From positions 62,787,501 through 62,851,500 of the forward strand of contig CM060834.1 in NCBI GenBank assembly GCA_030762175.1: DNA of 64,000 nt, read 5' to 3'. A model generated the notes under the pieces. The model was given only the letters and a program-made list of their open reading frames with translations. It ran no database searches and was not told the DNA's origin. Below, one piece after another: positions 38,701 to 52,840 of this stretch (positions are counted from its first letter, which is position 1; each line of letters starts with the position of its first letter). Made by a program: the position numbers and the translations under genes. The stretch comes from Metallyticus violacea (taxonomy: Eukaryota; Arthropoda; Insecta; Mantodea; Metallyticidae).

Positions 38701-40470
38701 TTATGCGGAAAGAATATCCAAAAGAAACAATTTTTTTCGAAGTTTGAATACTTAAAAAGAATCGCGTTTTGTTGCGTTTCAAATGGAGATAAATATTTCT
38801 CCTTCTTTATTCTAGTTTGATAGTCTTAGAAAACCATAAAATGAAGAAAGATTCGCGAAAAGAAAACATTTATTTCGATGGTTGGAAACATTTATATAAT
38901 CACTTTTCTTCCGTTCTTATTAAGGATAAGTGTTTCTCTTTCATTTTTCTACTTTTATAGCCTTAGAAAAGCATATTATGCGGAAAGAATCTCGGAAAGA
39001 AAAAAAAATTTTTCGAAGTTTGGAAACTTCAAAAGAATCTAGTTTTGTTGCTTTTCAAATGGAGATAACTATTTCTCCTTCATTATTCTAGTTTGATAGC
39101 CTTAGAAAACCATAAAATGAAGAAAGTTTCGCTAAAAGAAAACATTTTTTTCGACGGTAGAAAATTCATTAGAATCACTTTTTCAGTTCTAATTTGAGAT
39201 AACTGGTTCTCTTTCATTTTGCTTCTTTGATAGCATTAGAAAATCATATTATGCGGAAAGATTCTCGAAAAAAATTTTTTTTTTCGATGTTTGGAAACTT
39301 CAAAAGAATCGCGTTTTGTTGCGTTTAAATGGAGATAACTATTTCTCCTTCATTATTCTAGTTTGATAGCCTTAGAAAACCATAAAATGAAGAAAGATTC
39401 GCAAAAAGAAAAGATTTATTTCGATGGTTGGAAACTTCATTAAAATGACTTTTTTTCCCTTCTTATTTGAGATAACTAGTTCTCTTTCCTTTTACCACTT
39501 TGAAAGCCTTAGAAAAGCATATTCTGCGCAAAGAATCACGAAAAGAAAAAAAAAATTTTCGAAGTTTGGATACTTCAAAGGAATCCCGTTTTGTTGCGTT
39601 TCAAATGGAGATTACTATTTCTCCTTCATTATTCTAGTTTGATAGCCTTAGAAAACCATAAAATGAAGAAAGTTTCGCGAAATGAAAACATTTATTTCGA
39701 TGGTTGGAAACTTCATTAGAATCACTTTTTTTTCCGTTCTTATTTGAGATAACTGGTTCTCTTTCAATTTTCCACTTTGATAGCCTTAGAAAAGCATATT
39801 ATGCTGAAAGAATCTCGAAGAGAAAAAAAATTTTTTTTCCAAGTTTGGAAAATTATAAAGGAATGCGTTTTGTTGAGTTTAATGGAGATAACTATTTCTC
39901 CTTCATTATTCTAGTTTGATAGCCTTAGAAAACCATTAAATGAAGAAAGATTCGCAAAAAGAAAACATTTATTTCGATGGTTGGAAACTTCATTAGAATC
40001 ACTTTTTTTCCGTTCTTATTTGAGATAACTGTTTCTCTTTCATTTTTCCACTTTGATAGCCTTAGAAAAGCATATAATGCGGAAAGAATCTCGGAAAGAA
40101 AATTTTTTTTTTTCGAAGTTTGGAAACTTCAAAAGAATCGCGTTTTGTTGCGTTTCAAATGGAGATAACTATTTCTCCTATTTTATTCTAGTTTGATAGT
40201 TTTAGAAAACCATAAAATGAAGAAAGATTCGCGAAAAGAAAACATTTATTTCGATGGTTGGAAACTTCATTAGAATCACTTTTTTTCCGTTCTTATTTGA
40301 GATAACTGGTTCTCTTTCATTTTTCCACTTCGATAGCCTTAGAAAACTTATTATGCGGAAAGAATCTCCGAAAGAAAAAAATTTTTTTTCGAAGTTTGGA
40401 ATCTTCACAAGAATCGCGTTTTGTTGCGTTTCAAATGGAGATAACTATTTCTCCTTCATTATTCTAGTTT
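35794..40470. repeat. 17-unit higher-order repeat, copy of 19587-24259
   Basis: Seventeen units, 4,677 bp, matching 19587-24259 throughout and 31119 onward for the beta part. It includes the 268-bp unit (37172-37439) and the beta to alpha chimera (39095-39364). After 40470 the two copies part: this one returns to the 31119 type start, the other continues with alpha units. Confidence 0.92.
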
Positions 40471-42680
40471 GATAGCCTTAGAAAACCATAAAATGAAGAA
40501 AGATTCGCAAAAAGAAAACAATTATTTCGATGGTTGGAAACTTCATTAGAATCACTTTTTTCCGTTCTTCTTTGAGATAACAGGTTCTCTTTCATTTTTC
40601 CACTTTGATAGCTTTAGAAAAGCATATTCTGCATAAAGAATCTCGAAAAGAAAAAAAAATTTTTCGTAGTTTGATAACTTCAAAGGAATCCCGTTTTGTT
40701 GCGTTTCAAATGGAGATAACAATTTTCCTTCATTATTCTAGTTGATAGCTTTAGACAACCATAAAATGAAGAAAGATTCGCAAAAAGAAAACATTTGTTT
40801 CGATGGTTGGAAACTTCATTAGAATCACTTTTCTTTCCGTTCTTATTTGAGATAACTGGTTCTCTTTCAATTTTCCACTTTGATTGCCTTAGAAAAGCAT
40901 ATTATGCGGAAAGTATCTCGAAGAGAAAAAAAATTTTTTTCCAAGTTTGGAAACTTCAAAAGAATCGCGGTTTTTTGCGTTTCAAATGGAGATAACTATT
41001 TCTCCTTCTTTATTCTGGTTTGATAGCCTTAGATAACCATAAAATGAAGAAAGATTCGCGAAAAGAAAACATTTATTTCGACGGTTGGAAACTTCATTAA
41101 AATCACTATTTTTCCGTTCTTATTTGAGATAGCTGGTTCTCTTTCATTTTCCTTCTTTGATAGCCTTAGAGAAGCATATTATGCGGAAAGAATCTCGAAA
41201 AGAAAAAAAAATTTTTTCGTAGTTTGGTAACTTCAAAAGAATCGCGGTTTGTTGCGTTTCAAATGGAGATAACTATTTCTCCTTCATTATTATAGTTTGA
41301 TCGCCTCAGGAATCCATAAAATCAAGAAAGGTTCGCGAAAAGAAAGCATTTATTTCGATGGTTGGAAACTTCATTAGAATCACTTTTTTTCCGTTCTTAT
41401 TTGAGATAACTGGTTCTCTTTCATTTCTCTACTTTGATAGCCTTATAAAAGCATATTATGCGGAAAGAATCTCGAAAAGAAAATGTTTTTTTTCGAAGTT
41501 TGGAAACTTCAAAAGAATCGCGTTTTTTTGCGTTTCAAATGGGGTAAACCATTTCTCCTTCATTATTCTAATTTGATAGCCTTAGAAAACCATAAAATGA
41601 ACAAAGATTTGCGAAAAGAAAAGATTTATTTCGATTGTTGGAAACTTCATTAGAATGACTTTTTTTCCGTTCTTATTTGAGATAACTGGTTCTCTTTCAT
41701 TTTTCCACTTTGGTAGCCTTAGAAAAGCATATTATGCGGAAAGAATCTCGGAAAGAAATTTTTTTTTTTCGAATTTTGGAAACTTCAAAAGAATCGCGTT
41801 TTGTAGCGTTTCAAATGGAGATAACTATTTCTCCTTCATTATTCTAGTTTGATAGCTTTAGAAACCCATAAACTGAAGAAATATTCGCGAAGAGAAAACA
41901 TTTATTTCGATGGTTGGAAACTTCATTAGAATCACTTTTTTTCCGTTCTTATATGAGATAACTGGAAATTTTTCATTTTTCTTCTTTGATAGCCTTAGAA
42001 AAGCATATTATGCGGAAAGAATCTCGAAAAGAAAAATTTTTTTTTTCGAAGTTTGGAAATTTCAAAAGAATCGCGTTTTGTTGCGTTTCAAATGGAGATA
42101 ACTATTTCTCCTTCATTATTCTATTTTGATAGCCTTAGAAAACCATAAAATGAAGAAAGTTTCGCCAAAAGGAAACATTTATTTCGATAGATGGAAACTT
42201 CATTAGAATCACTTTTTATTCGTTCTTATTTGAGATAATTGGTTCTCTTTCATTTTTCTTCTTTGATAGCCTTTTAAAAGCATATTATGCGGAAAGAATC
42301 TCGAAAAGAAAAAAATTTTTTTCGAAGTTTGGAAACTTCAAAGGAATCGCAATTTGTTGCGTTTCAAATGGAGATAACTATTTCTCCTTCATTATTCTAG
42401 TTTGATAGCCTTAGAAAACCATAAAATTAAGAAAGATTCGCGAAAAGGAAAGATTTATTTCCATTGTTGGAAACTTCATTAGAATGACTTTTTTTCCGTT
42501 CTTATTTGAGATAAATGGTTCTCTTTCCACTTTCCACTTTGATAGCCTTAGAAAAGCATATTATGCTAAAAGCATCTCCGAAAGAATAGAAAACAATTTC
42601 GAATTTTGGAATCTTCAAAAGAATCGCGTTTTGTTCCGTTTCAAATGGAGATAACTATTTCTCCTTCTTTATTCTGGTTT
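40471..42680. repeat. Mixed block, beta start then gamma, 8 units
   Basis: Units at 40471, 40745, 41023, 41299, 41576, 41851, 42128 and 42404. The first two and a half follow 31119. In the B half near 41210 the sequence changes to the gamma series, which then matches 62359-63741 at a constant offset of 21,060 bp. This short block makes cycle 3 the shortest cycle. Confidence 0.86.
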
Positions 42681-45429
42681 GATAGCCTTAGAAAACCATA
42701 AAATGAAGAAAGATTCGGGAAAAGAAAACATTTCGATGGTTGGAAACTTCATTAGAATCACTTTTTTCCGTTCTTATTTGAGATAACTGGTTCTTTTTCA
42801 TTTTATATCTTTGATAGCCTTAGAAAAACATATGCGGAAAGAATCTCGAAAGGAAAAAATTTTTTTTTCGAAGTTTGGAAACTTCAAAAGAATCGCGTTT
42901 TGTTGCGTTTCAAATGGAGATAACTATTTCTCCTTCATTATTCTAGTTTGATAGCCTTAGAAAACTATAAAATGAAGGAAGTTTCGCGAAAAGAAAACAT
43001 TTTTTTCGACGGTTGGATACTTCATTAGAATCACTTTTTTCCGTTCTTATTTGAGATAACTGGTTCTCTTTCATTTTCCTTCTTTGATAGCCTTAGAAAA
43101 GCGTATTATGCGGAAAGAATCTTGGAAAGAAAAAAAATTTTTTTTGAAATTTGGACACTTCAAACGAATCGCGTTTTGTTGCGTTTCAAATGGAGATAAC
43201 TATTTCTCCTTCATTATTCTTGTTTGATAGCCTTAGAAAACCATAAAATTAAGAAAGATTCGCGAAAAGAAAACATTTATTTCGACGGTTGGAAACTCCA
43301 TTAGAATCACTTTTTTTCCGTTCTTATTTGAGATAACTGGTTCTCTTTCATTTTCCTTCTTTGATAGCCTTAGAGAAGCATGTTATGCGGAAAGAATCTC
43401 GAAAAGAAAAAAAATTTTTTTCGAAGTTTGGAAACTTCAAAAGAATGGCGTTTTGTTGCGTTTCAAATGGAGATAACTATTTCTCCTTCTTTATTCTAAT
43501 TTGATAGCCTTAGAAAACCAAAAATGAAGAAAGTTTCGCGAAAAGAAAACAATTATTTCGATGGATGGAAACTCCATTCGAATCACTTTTTTTCCGTTCT
43601 TATTTGAGATAACTGGTTCTCTTTCATTTACCTTCTTTAATAGCCTTAGAAAAGCATATTATGCGGAAAAAATCTCGAAAAGAAATTTTTTTTTTCGAAG
43701 TTTAAAAACTTCAAAAGAATCGCGTTTTGTTGCGTTTCAAATGGAGATAACTATTTCTCCTTCTTTTTCTGGTTTGATAGCCTTAGAAAACCATAATATG
43801 AAGAAAGATTCGCGAAAAGAAAACATTTATTTCGATGGTTGGAAACTTAATTAGAATCACTTTTTTCCGTTCTTATTTGAGATAACTGGTTCTCTTTCAT
43901 TTTTCTACTTTGATAGCCTTAGAAAAGCATATTATGCGGAAAGAATCTCGGAAAGAAAAAATTTTTTTTTCCAAGTCTGGAAACTTCAAAAGATTCGCGT
44001 TTTGTTGCGTTTCAAATGGAGATAACTATTTCTCCTTCATTAATCTAGTTTGATAGCCTTAGAAAACCATAAAATGAGGAAAGTTTCGCGAAAAGAAAAC
44101 ATTTATTTCGATGGTTGGAAAATTCATTAGAATCACGTTTTTTGTGTTCTTATTTGAGATAACTGGTTCTCTTTCATTTTCCTTCTTTGATAGCCTTAGA
44201 AAAACATATTATGCGGAAAGAATCTCGAAAAGAAACAATTTTTTTTCGAAGTTTGAATACTTAAAAAGAATCGCGTTTTGTTGCGTTTCAAATGGAGATA
44301 AATATTTCTCCTTCTTTATTCTAGTTTGATAGTCTTAGAAAACCATAAAATGAAGAAAGATTCGCGAAAAGAAAACATTTATTTCGATGGTTGGAAACTT
44401 TTATATAATCACTTTTCTTCCGTTCTTATTAAGGATAAGTGTTTCTCTTTCATTTTTCTACTTTTATAGCCTTAGAAAAGCATATTATGCGGAAAGAATC
44501 TCGGAAAGAAAAAAAATTTTTTCGAAGTTTGGAAACTTCGAAAGAATCTAGTTTTGTTGCGTTTCAAATGGAGATAACTATTTCTCCTTCATTATTCTAG
44601 TTTGATAGCCTTAGAAAACCATAAAATGAAGAAAGTTTCGCTAAAAGAAAACATTTTTTTCGACGGTAGAAAATTCATTAGAATCACTTTTTTCAGTTCT
44701 AATTTGAGATAACTGGTTCTCTTTCATTTTCCTTCTTTGATAGCATTAGAAAAGCAAATTATGCGGAAAGAATCTCGGAAAGAAAAAAAAAATTTTTTTG
44801 AAGTTTGGAAACTTCAAAAGAATCGCGTTTTGTTGCGTTTCACAAGGAGATAACTATTTGTCCTTCATTATTCTAGTTTGATAGCCTTAAAAAACCATAA
44901 AATGAAGAAAGTTTCGCGAAAAGAACACATTTATTTCGACGGTTGGAAACTTCATTGGAATCACTTTTTTCCGTTCTTATTTGGGATAACTGGTTCTCTT
45001 TCATTTTTCCTCTTTGATAGCTTTAGAAAAGCATTTTCTGCGCAAAGAATCTCGAAAAGAAAAAAAATTTTTTTTCGTAGTTCGGTAACTTCAAAGGAAT
45101 CCCGTTTTGTTGCGTTTCAAATGGAGATAACTATTTCTCCTTCATTTTTCTAGTTAGATAGCCTTAGAAAACCATAAAATGAAGAAAGTTTCATGAAAAG
45201 AAAACATTTATTTCGACGGTTGGAAACTTCATTAGAATCACTATTTTTCCGTTCTTATTTGAGGTAACTGGTTCTCTTTCATTTTTCTACTTTGATAGCC
45301 TTAGAAAAGCATATTATGCGGAAAGATTCTCGAAAAAAAATTTTTTTTTCGATGTTTGGAAACTTCAAAAGAATCGCGTTTTGTTGCGTTTAAATGGAGA
45401 TAACTATTTCTCCATCATTATTCTAGTTT
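42681..45429. repeat. Beta block, 10 units
   Basis: Units at 42681, 42950, 43226, 43503, 43776, 44052, 44328, 44604, 44880 and 45157. It lacks the beginning of the beta series and starts with the unit carrying the small deletions (269 bp here). Parts recur at 56422-56820 (offset 12,919) and 57801-58352 (offset 13,473). The last two units are the reference for the 413-bp deletion seen at 58353. Confidence 0.88.
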
Positions 45430-48400
45430 GATAGCCTTAGAAAACCATAAAATGAAGAAAGATTCGCAAAAAGAAAAGATTTATTTCGATGGTTGGAAAC
45501 TTCATTAAAATGACTTTTTTTCCGTTCTTATTTGAGATAACTAGTTCTCTTTCCTTTTACCACTTTGAAAGCCTAAGAAAAGCATATTCTGCGCAAAGAA
45601 TCACGAAAAGAAAAAAAAAATTTTTCGAAGTTTGGATACTTCAAAGGAATCCCGTTTTGTTGCCTTTCAAATGGAGATTACTATTTCTCCTTCATTATTC
45701 TAGTTTGATAGCCTTAGGAAACCATAAAATGAAGAAAGTTACGCGAAATGAAAACATTTATTTCAGTTGTTGGAAACTTCATTATAATCACTTTTTTTCC
45801 GTTCTTATTTGAGATAACCGGTTCTCTTTCATTTTTCTACTTTGATAGCCTTAGAAAAGCATATTATGCCGAAAGAATCTCGAAAAGAGAAAAAATTTTT
45901 TGAAGTTAGGAAACTTCAAATAATCGCGTTTTTTTATGTTTCAAGTGGAGATAACTATTTCTCCTTCATTATTCTAGTTTGATAGCCTTAGTAATCCATA
46001 AAACGAAGAAAGATTCGCGAAAAGAACACTTTTATTTCGATGGTTGGAAACATCATTATAATCACTTTTTTCCGTTCTTATTTGAGATAACTGGTTCTCT
46101 TTCATTATTCTACTTTGATAGCTTTAGAAAAGCATATTCTGCGCAAAGATTCTCGATAAGAAAAAAAAAATTTTTTCGAAGTTTGGTAACTATAAAAGAA
46201 TCGGGTTTTGTTGCGTATCAAATGGAGATAACTATTTCTCCTTCATTATTCTAGTTTGATAGCCTTAGAAAACCATAAAATGAAGAAAGATTCGCGAAAA
46301 GAAAACATTTATTTCCATGGTTGGAAACTTCATTAGAATCACTTTTATTCTGTTTTTATTTAAGATAACTGGTTCTCTTTCATTTTCACACTTTGATAGT
46401 CTTAGAAAAGCATATTATGCGGAAAGAATCTCGGAAAGAAAATAATTTTTTTTCGAAGTTTGGAAACTTCAAAGGAATCGCTTTTTGTTGCGTTTCAAAT
46501 GGAGATAACTATTTCTCCTTCATTATTCTAGTTTGATAGCCTTAGAAAACCATAAAATTAAGAAAGTATCGGGAAAAGAAAACATTTATTTCGATGGTTT
46601 GAAACTTCATTAGAATCACTTTTTTCCGTTCTTACGTGAGTTAACTGGTTATCTTTCATTTTTCTTCTTTGATAGCTTTAGAAAAGCATATTATGCGGAA
46701 AGAATCTCGAAAGGAAAACATTTTTTTTTTTGAAGTTTGGAAACTTCATAAGAAACGCGTTTTGTTGCGTTTCAAATAGAGATAACTATTTCTCCTTCAT
46801 TATTCTAGTTTGATAGGCTTAGAAAACCATAAAATGAAGAAAGATTCGCGGAAAGAAAACATTTATTTCCATGGTTGGAAACTTCATTATAATCAATTTT
46901 TTTCCGTTCTTATTTGAGATAACTGGTTCTCTTTCATTTTTCTACTTTGATAGCTTTAGAAAAGCATATTCTGCGCAAAGAATCTCGAAAAGAAAAAACA
47001 TTTTTTTTCGTAGTTCGGTAACTTCAAAGGAATCCCGTTTTGTTGCGTTTCAAATGGAGATAACTATTTCTCCTTCATTATTCTAGTTTGATAGCCTTAG
47101 AAAACCACAAAATGAAGAAAGATTCACGAAAAGAAAATCATTATTTCGATGGTTGGAAACTTCATTAGAATCATTTTTTTCCGTTCATATTTGAGATAAC
47201 TGGTTCTCTTTCCTTTTTCCACTTTGATTGCCTTAGAAAAACATATATGCTGAAATTATCTCCGAAAGAAAAAAATTTTTTTCGAAGTTTGGAATCTTCA
47301 AAAGAATAGCGTTTTTTTGCGATTCAAATGGAGATAACTATTTCTCCTTCATTTTTCTAGTTTGATAGCCTTAGAAAACCATAAAATGAAGAAAGTTTCT
47401 CGAAAAGAAAACATTTATTTCGACGGTTGGAAACTTCATTAGAATCACTTTTTTTCCGTTCTTATTTGAGATAACTGGTTCTCTTTCATTTTTCTACTTT
47501 GATAGCCTTAGAAACAAATATTATGCGGAAAGATTCTCGATAAAATTTTTTTTTTTTCGAAGTTTGGTAACTTCAAAAGAATCGCGTTTTGTTGCGTTTA
47601 AATGGAGATAACTATTTCTCCTTCATTATTCTAGTTTGATAGCCTTAGAAAACCATAAAATGAAGAAAGATTCGCGGAAAGAAAACATTTATTTCCATGG
47701 TTGGAAACTTCATTAGAATCACTTTTTTTCCGTTCTTATATGAGATAACTGTTTATCTTTCATTTTGCTTCTTTGATAGCTTTAGAAATGCATATTGTGC
47801 GGAAATAATCTCCAAAAGAAAAGTTATTTTTTCGAAGTTTGGAAACTTCAAATGAATCGCGTTTTGTTGCGTTTCAAATGGAGATAACTATTTCTTCTTC
47901 CTTATTCTAGTATGATAGCCTTAGAAAACCATAAAATGAAGAAAGTATCGGGAAAAGAAAACATTTATTTCGATGGTTTGAAACTTCATTAGAATCACTT
48001 TTATCCGTTCCTATATGAGTTAACTGGTTATCTTTTATTTTTCTTCTTTGATAGCCTTAGAAAAGCATATTATGCGGATAGAATCTCGAAAGGAAAAAAA
48101 ATTTTTTTTTGAAGTTTGGAAACTTCAAAAGAAACGCGTTTTGTTGCGTTTCAAATGGAGATAACTATTTCTCCTTCATTATTCTAGTTTGATAGCCTTA
48201 GAAAACCATAAAATGAAGAAAGATTCGCGGAAAGAAAACATTTATTTCCATAGTTGGAAACTTCATTATAATCACTTTTTTTCCGTTCTTATTTGAGATA
48301 ACCGGTTCTCTTTCATTTTTCTACTTTGATAGCCTTAGAAAAGCATATTATGCGGAAAGATTCTCGAAAAAAAAATCTTTTTTCGATGTTTGGAAACTTC

Positions 48401-48463
48401 AAAAGAATCGCGTTTTGTTGCGTTTAAATGGAGATAACTATTTCTCCTTCATTATTCTAGTTT
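45430..48463. repeat. Alpha block, 11 units
   Basis: Units at 45430, 45707, 45981, 46258, 46535, 46812, 47090, 47364, 47638, 47914 and 48191. The series 46535-47637 matches 3124-4226 (offset 43,411 bp) and 59598-60700 (offset about 13,063 bp). Confidence 0.88.
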
Positions 48464-51400
48464 GATAGCCTTAGAAAACCATAAAATGAAGAAAGATTCG
48501 CAAAAAGAAAAAAGATTTATTTCGATGGTTGGAAACTTCATTAAAATGACTTTTTTTCCGTTCTTATTTGAGATAACTAGTTCTCTTTCCTTTTACCACT
48601 TTGAAAGCCTTAGAAAAGCATATTCTGCGCAAAGAATCTCGAAAAGAAAAAAAAAATTTCGAAGTTTGGATACTTCAAAGGAATCCCGTTTTGTTGCGTT
48701 TCAAATGGAGATTACTATTTCTCCTTCATTATTCTAGTTTGATAGCCTTAGAAAACCATAAAATGAAGAAATTTTCGCGAAAAGAAAACATTTATTTCGA
48801 TGGTTGGAAACTTCATTAGAATCACCTTTTTTTCCGTTCGTATTTGAGATAACTGGTTCTCTTTCAATTTTCCACTTTGATAGCCTTAGAAAAGCATATT
48901 ATGGTTAAAGAATCTCGAAAACAAAATTTTTTTTTTTCGAAGTTTGGAAACTTCAAAGAATCGCGTTTTGTTGCGTTTCAAATGGAAATAACTATTTCTC
49001 CTATTTTATTCTAGTTTGATAGCCATAGAAAACCATAAAATGAAGAAAGATTCGCGAAAGAAAACATTTATTTCGATGGTTGGAAACTTCATTAGAATCA
49101 CTTTTTTTCTGTTCTTATTTGAGATAACTGGTTCTCTTTCATTTTTCCAATTCGATAGCTTTGGAAAAGCTTATTATGCGGAAAGAATCTCCGAAAGAAA
49201 AAATTTTTTTCGAAGTTTGGAATCTTCACAAGAATCGCGTTTTGTAGCGTTTCAAATGGAGATAACTATTTCTCCTATTTTATTCTAGTTTGATAGCCTT
49301 AGAAAACCATAAAATGAAGAAAGATTCGCGAAAAGAAAAGACTTATTTCAGTTGTTGGAAACTTCATTAGAATCACTTTTTTTCCGTTCTTATATGAGAT
49401 AACTGGTTTACTTTCATTTTTCTTCTTTGATAGCCTTAGAAAAGCATATTATGCCGAAAGAATCTCGAAAAGAAAAAAAATTTTTTGCAGTTAGGAAACT
49501 TCAAAAGAATCGCGTTTTGTTATGTTTCAAGTGGAGATAACTATTTCTCCTTCATTATTCTAGTTTGATAGCCTTAGTAATGCATAAAATTAGAAAGATT
49601 CGCGAAAAGAAAACATTTATCTCGATGGTTGGAAACATCATTATAATCACTTTTTTCCCTTCTTATTTGAGATAACTGTTTCTCTTTCATTTTTCCACTT
49701 TGATAGCCTTAGAAAAGCATATTATGCGGAAGGAATCTCGAAAAGAAAATTTTTTTTTTTCGAAGTTTGGAAACTTCAAAGAATCGCGTTTTGTTGCGTT
49801 TCAAATGGAGATAACTATTTTTCCTTTATTATTCTAGTTTGATAGCCTTAGAAAACCATAAAATGAAGAATGATTTGCGAAAAGAAAACATTTATTTCCA
49901 TGGTTGGAAACTTCATTAGAATCACTTTTTTTCCGTTCTTATATGAGATAACTGGTTATCTTTCATTTTTCTTCTTTGATGGCCTTAGAAAAGCATATTA
50001 TGCGGAAATAATCTCGAAAAGAAAATTTTTTTTTTCGAAGTTTGGAAACTTCAAAAGAATCGCGTTTTGTTGCGTTTTAAATGGAGAAAACTATTTCTCC
50101 TTCAATATTCTAGTTTGATAACCTTAGAAAACCATAAAATGAAGAAAGTTTCGCGAAAAGAAAACATTTATTTCAATGGTTGGAAGCTTCATTAGAATCA
50201 CTTTTTTCCGTTCTTATATGAGATAACTGGTTATCTTTCTATTTTCTTCTTTGATAGCGTAAGAAAAGCATATTATGCGGAAAGAATCTCGAAAAGAAAA
50301 AGAATTTTTGTTGTAGTTTCGAAACTTATATAGAATCGCGTTTTGTTGAGTTTGATGGAGATAACTATTTCTCCTTCATTATTCTAGTTTGATAGCCTTA
50401 GAAAACCATAAAATGAAGAAAGATTCGCGAAAAGAAAACAGTTATTTCGATGGTTGGAAACTTCATTAGAATCACTTTTTTTCGGTTCTTATTTTAGATA
50501 ACTGGTTCTCTTTCCTTTTTCCACATGGATAGACTTAGAAAAGCATATTATGCGGAAAGAATCTCCGAAAGAAATCGCGTTTTGTTGAGTTTGATGGAGA
50601 TAACTATTTCTCCTTCATTATTCTAGTTTGATAGCCTTAGAAGACCATAAAATGAATAAAGATTCGCAAAAAGAAAACAGTTATTTCGATGGTTGGAAAC
50701 TTCATTAGAATCACTTTTTTTCCGTTCTTCTTTGAGATAACTGGTTCTCTTTCATTTTTCTACTTTGATAGCTTTAGAAAAGCATATTCTGCGCAAAGAA
50801 TCTCGAAAAGAAAAAAAAATTTATTCGTAGTTTGGTAACTTCAAACGAATCCCTTTTTGTTGCGTTTCAAATGGAGATAACAATTTTCCCTCATTATTCT
50901 AGTTTGATAGCTTTGAAAAACCATAAAATGAAGAAAGATTCGCAAAAAGAAAACATTTATTTCGATGGTTGGAAACTTCATTAAAATCACTTTTTTTTCC
51001 GTTCTTATTTGATTTAACTGGTTCTCTTTCATTTTTCCACTTTGATTGCCTTAGAAAAGCATATTATGCGGAAAGTATCTCGAAGAGAAAAAATTTTTTT
51101 TCCAAGTTTGGAAACTTCAAAAGAATCGCGGTTTGTTGCATTTCAAATGGAGATAACTATTTCTCCTTCATTATTATAGTTTGATCGCCTCAGAAAACCA
51201 TAAAATCAAGAAAGGTTCGCGAAAAGAAAGCATTTATTTCGATGGTTGGAAACTTCATTAGAATCACTTTTTTTCCGTTCTAATTTGAGATAACTAGTTC
51301 TCTTTCATTTCTCTACTTTGATAGCGTTATAAAAGCATATTATGCGGAAAGAATCTCGAAAAGAAAATGTTTTTTTTCGAAGTTTGGAAACTTCAAAAGA

Positions 51401-52840
51401 ATCGCGTTTTTTTGCGTTTCAAATGGGGTCAACCATTTCTCCTTCATTATTATAGTTTGATAGCCTTAGAAAACCATAAAATGAACAAAGATTTGCGAAA
51501 AGAAAAGATTTATTTCGATTGTTGGAAACTTCATTAGAATGACTTTTTTTCCGTTCTTATTTGAGATAACTGGTTCTCTTTCATTTTTCCACTTTGGTAG
51601 CCTTAGAAAAGCATATTATGCGGAAAGAATCTCGGAAAGAAAAATTTTTTTTTTCGAATTTTGGAAACTTCAAGAGAATCGCGTTTTGTTGCGTTTCAAA
51701 TGGAGATAACTATTTCTCCTTCATTATTCTATTTTGATAGCTTTAGAAACCCATAAACTGAAGAAATATTAGCGAAAAGAAAACATTTATTTCGATGGTT
51801 GGAAACTTCATTAGAATCACTTTTTTTCCGTTCTTATATGAGATAACTGGAAATTTTTCATTTTTCTTCTTTGATAGCCTTAGAAAAGCATATTATGCGG
51901 AAAGAATCTCGAAAAGAAAAATTTTTTTTTTCCAATTTTGAAATTTCAAAAGAATCGCGTTTTGTTGCGTTTCAAATGGAGATAACTATTTCTCCTTCAT
52001 TATTCTATTTTGATAGCCTTAGAAAGTCATAAAATGAAGAAAGTTTCGCCAAAAGGAAATATTTATTTCGATGGATGGAAACTTCATTAGAATCACTTTT
52101 TATTGGTTCTTATTTGAGATAACTGGTTCTCTTTCATTTTTCTTCTTTGATAGCCTTATAAAAGCATATTATGCGGAAAGAATCTCGAAAAGAAAAAAAT
52201 TTTTTTCGAAGTTTGGAAACTTCAAAGGAATCGCAATTTGTTGCGTTTCAAATGGAGATAACTATTTCTCCTTCATTATTCTAGTTTGATAGCCTTAGAA
52301 AACCATAAAATTAAGAAAGATTCGCGAAAAGGAAAGATTTATTTCCATTGTTGGAAACTTCATTAGAAAGACTTTTTTTCCGTTCTTAGTTGAGATAAAT
52401 GGTTCTCTTTCCACTTTTCACTTTGATAGCCTTAGAAAAGTATATTATGCTAAAAGAATCTCCGAAAGAAAAGAAAACAATTTCGAATTTTGGAATCTTC
52501 AAAAGAATCGCATTTTGTTACGTTTCAAATGGAGATAACTATTTCTCCTTCATTATTCCAGTTTGATAGCCTTAGAAGACCATAAAATGAAGAAAGATTC
52601 GCAAAAAGAAAACAATTATTTCGATGGTTGGAAACTTCATTAGAATCACTTTTTTTCCGTTCTTCTTTGAAATAACTGGTTCTCTTTCATTTTTCCACTT
52701 TGATAGCTTTAGAAAAGCATATTCTGCGCAAAGAATCTCGAAAAGAAAAAAAAAAATTTTTCGTAGTTTGGTAACTTCAAAGGAATCCCGTTTTGTTGCG
52801 TTTCAAATGGAGATAACAATTTTCCTTCATTATTCTAGTT
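48464..52840. repeat. Alpha to gamma block, 16 units
   Basis: The first units match 26464 onward at an offset of 22,000 bp. From 49018 the offset to 27295 onward is 21,720-21,723 bp, because one unit is missing here: the B half at 48880-49017 takes the CTCCTATTTTATTC end of a later unit. The gamma part from 50906 recurs at 62081 to the window end (offset 11,175-11,177 bp). Confidence 0.88.
50391..50629. repeat. Shortened 239-bp unit, fourth copy
   Basis: Same 37-bp deletion junction as the other three. It differs by a few substitutions (CACATGG for CACTTGG), so it has begun to diverge from its sisters. Confidence 0.92.
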
